Shown here piece after piece: positions 5,219 to 6,866 of a stretch of 6,866 nucleotides of DNA. Source of the DNA: an uncultured Collinsella sp. (GTDB taxonomy: Bacteria > Actinomycetota > Coriobacteriia > Coriobacteriales > Coriobacteriaceae). Numbering within the stretch: position 1 is the first letter of the stretch; each line of letters starts with the position of its first letter. The position numbers were made by a program, and so were the translations under genes. The notes beneath the pieces were generated by a model that did not search any database, was not told the DNA's origin, and saw only the letters and a list, made by a program, of their open reading frames with translations. The stretch spans positions 1 to 6,866 of the forward strand of contig CABQNA010000083.1 in the NCBI GenBank assembly GCA_902465425.1, in the 5' to 3' direction.

Positions 5219-6382
5219 CTATTTGATCACGCGCACGCGATACATCGACGGAATCTGCTTAAGCGCCTCGATCGTGCTGCCGTTCAGGTGCTCGTCGGTG
5301 TCGAACATGGTGTAGGCGTTCTCGCCGGCGGACTCGTTGGTCATACGCTGCACGTTGGCATTGTCCTTGGCCAGGATTGCCGTGATCTGGCCGATCATGT
5401 TGGGCACGTTGGCGTGCAGGCAGGCGATGCGGCTTGCGGCGCGCGCCTTGCCCATGCTGCAGGCGGGGTAGTTGACGCTGTGTGCGATGTTGCCGTTCTC
5501 CAGGTAATCCTTGAGCTCGCTGATGGCCATATCGGCACAGTTGGCCTCGGCCTCGCCGGTGCCGGCGCCCGAGTGCGTGGTGATAAACGTATTGGGCATC
5601 TTGACGGTCTTGGGCGTGGCGAAGTCGCAGCTAAACCAGCTGAGCTTGCCCTCGCGCAGGGCGGCGTCAACGGCGTCCTCGTCAATGATGGTCTCGCGTG
5701 CGTAGTTGATGAGCACGGCGTCGGGTGCCAGCAGGTTAATCTGCTCGGTGCTGATCATGCCGATGGTGTCGGCCTTGCTGGGCACGTGCACCGTGAGGTA
5801 ATCGCAGCCGCGGCAGAGATCTTCGAGCGTGCCCACGCGCTGCACCTCGCGGCTCAGCACCCACGCGTGCTCAACGGAAATGAACGGGTCGTAGCCGTAG
5901 ACATCCATGCCCAGGTCGACGCAGGCATTGGCGACCTTGGAGCCTACGTTGCCCAGACCGATGACGCCGATGCGCTTGCCCTTGAGCTCGCGGCCCACAA
6001 AGGCCTTCTTGGCCTTTTCGGCATCGACCTGAATCTCGGGGTCGTCGGCGTTGTCACGCACCCAGTTCATTGATTGCACCACGCCGCGGCTCGAGAGCAC
6101 CAGCATGCCTAGGACGAGCTCCTTGACGGCGTTGCTGTTGGCGCCGGGGGAGTTAAAGACGACGACGCCCTTCTTGGCGTACTCCTCGACGGGGATGTTG
6201 TTGACGCCGGCGCCGCAGCGGGCGATGGCGCGGATGCCCTCGGGCAGCTTGTAGCCGTGCAGGTCGGTCGAGCGCATCAGGATCGCGTCGGCCTCCTCGG
6301 CGGTGCTTACAAACTCGTAGCCCTCGCCAAACTCGACTTTGCCGTCTTTGGTGATGTCGTCGATGGTCTTAATCTTACGCAT
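5219..6382 (-). CDS. serA: D-3-phosphoglycerate dehydrogenase SerA, short form with ACT domain
   Basis: A 387-residue NAD-dependent D-2-hydroxyacid dehydrogenase that starts serine synthesis by oxidising 3-phosphoglycerate to 3-phosphohydroxypyruvate. Substrate-domain motif RCGAGVNNIPVEEYAKKGV (55-73) is typical of SerA. The nucleotide-binding GLGNVG is at 142-147, with the adenosine-ribose aspartate D165. Catalytic R229 lies in NYARET and H270 in TTHSGAGT, followed by EAEANCA (277-283). An ACT-like domain occupies about 318-387, a possible serine-sensing site. The intervening domain of long SerA forms is absent. The family's catalytic glutamate (DVFxxEP) is not evident: the segment reads CDFATPKT (252-259). 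The ATG at 6382-6380 has AAGGAG (6395-6390) seven bases upstream. It follows serC by 63 bp, ends before a strong terminator, and is surely co-regulated with serC. Confidence 0.95.
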   Translation of the reverse strand: MRKIKTIDDITKDGKVEFGEGYEFVSTAEEADAILMRSTDLHGYKLPEGIRAIARCGAGVNNIPVEEYAKKGVVVFNSPGANSNAVKELVLGMLVLSSRGVVQSMNWVRDNADDPEIQVDAEKAKKAFVGRELKGKRIGVIGLGNVGSKVANACVDLGMDVYGYDPFISVEHAWVLSREVQRVGTLEDLCRGCDYLTVHVPSKADTIGMISTEQINLLAPDAVLINYARETIIDEDAVDAALREGKLSWFSCDFATPKTVKMPNTFITTHSGAGTGEAEANCADMAISELKDYLENGNIAHSVNYPACSMGKARAASRIACLHANVPNMIGQITAILAKDNANVQRMTNESAGENAYTMFDTDEHLNGSTIEALKQIPSMYRVRVIK

Positions 6383-6402
6383 GGAAAAACTCCTTAGCGG
6401 GT

Positions 6403-6415
6403 TTGTTTAAAACAA
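6403..6415. promoter_or_regulatory. AT-rich palindrome in the serC-serA spacer
   Basis: TTGTTT (6403-6408) and AAACAA (6410-6415) are a perfect inverted repeat with one central base. It sits in the 63-bp spacer between serC and serA, seven bases upstream of the serA Shine-Dalgarno. The single-base centre prevents a full RNA hairpin, so a DNA operator or promoter element is more likely than a terminator. No -10/-35 pair is clear. Chance is possible. Confidence 0.25.
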
Positions 6416-6445
6416 GTGGTTTGAAGTGGCTGGTCGGCCCGCGGG

Positions 6446-6866
<421 letters not shown>

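Noticed and set aside
5189..6073. Long plus-strand frame of 294 codons opposite serA
   Set aside because: It is antisense to a clear serA. High GC at codon third positions opens such frames, and it has no recognisable motif.

Overview
The window is GC-rich, densely coded bacterial DNA with short spacers and Shine-Dalgarno-led starts. Its gene content is ordinary housekeeping and accessory metabolism. A REP-like hairpin carries GGGGACAGGTACC on the minus strand, and the genes include a serC/serA/DUF1015 cluster and a Coriobacteria-like set of short proteins. Together these suggest an anaerobic gut actinobacterium of class Coriobacteriia, perhaps Collinsella. That placement is inference from memory of such genomes; no marker gene here proves it.

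Layout. (1) Positions 1-783, minus strand: a six-helix HdeD-like membrane protein whose stop codon is followed directly by the start of a UPF0178 (YaiI/YqxD) protein that runs off the left edge. (2) Positions 784-1018: a divergent intergenic region holding a 19-bp DtxR/IdeR-like iron box just upstream of the next gene. (3) Positions 1019-1690, plus strand: a nitroreductase-family flavoprotein. (4) Positions 1723-1757: a REP-like hairpin. (5) Positions 1773-2968, plus strand: two tandem paralogous histidine-phosphatase (phosphoglycerate-mutase-like) genes, 17 bp apart. (6) Positions 3012-3060: a strong bidirectional terminator between convergent genes. (7) Positions 3098-6866, all minus strand, in transcription order: the 3' part of serC (runs off the right edge), serA, two hairpins of which the second is a U-tailed terminator, an M20 metallopeptidase with its own likely promoter, and a short DUF1015-family protein.

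How the genes fit together. SerA and SerC are the first two steps of serine synthesis from 3-phosphoglycerate. The third step, phosphoserine phosphatase, is not visible as a classical SerB. The nearby pair of histidine phosphatases could in principle supply it, as metal-independent phosphoserine phosphatases of that superfamily do in Hydrogenobacter, but this is only a hypothesis. DUF1015 genes commonly accompany serC-serA in clostridia; here the M20 gene lies between, and the DUF1015 protein is much shorter than usual and lacks the family's HH motif. I found no defence system, CRISPR array, tRNA, rRNA or complete mobile element. The observations most worth following are the iron box, the REP-like element, the phosphatase pair and the reduced DUF1015 protein.
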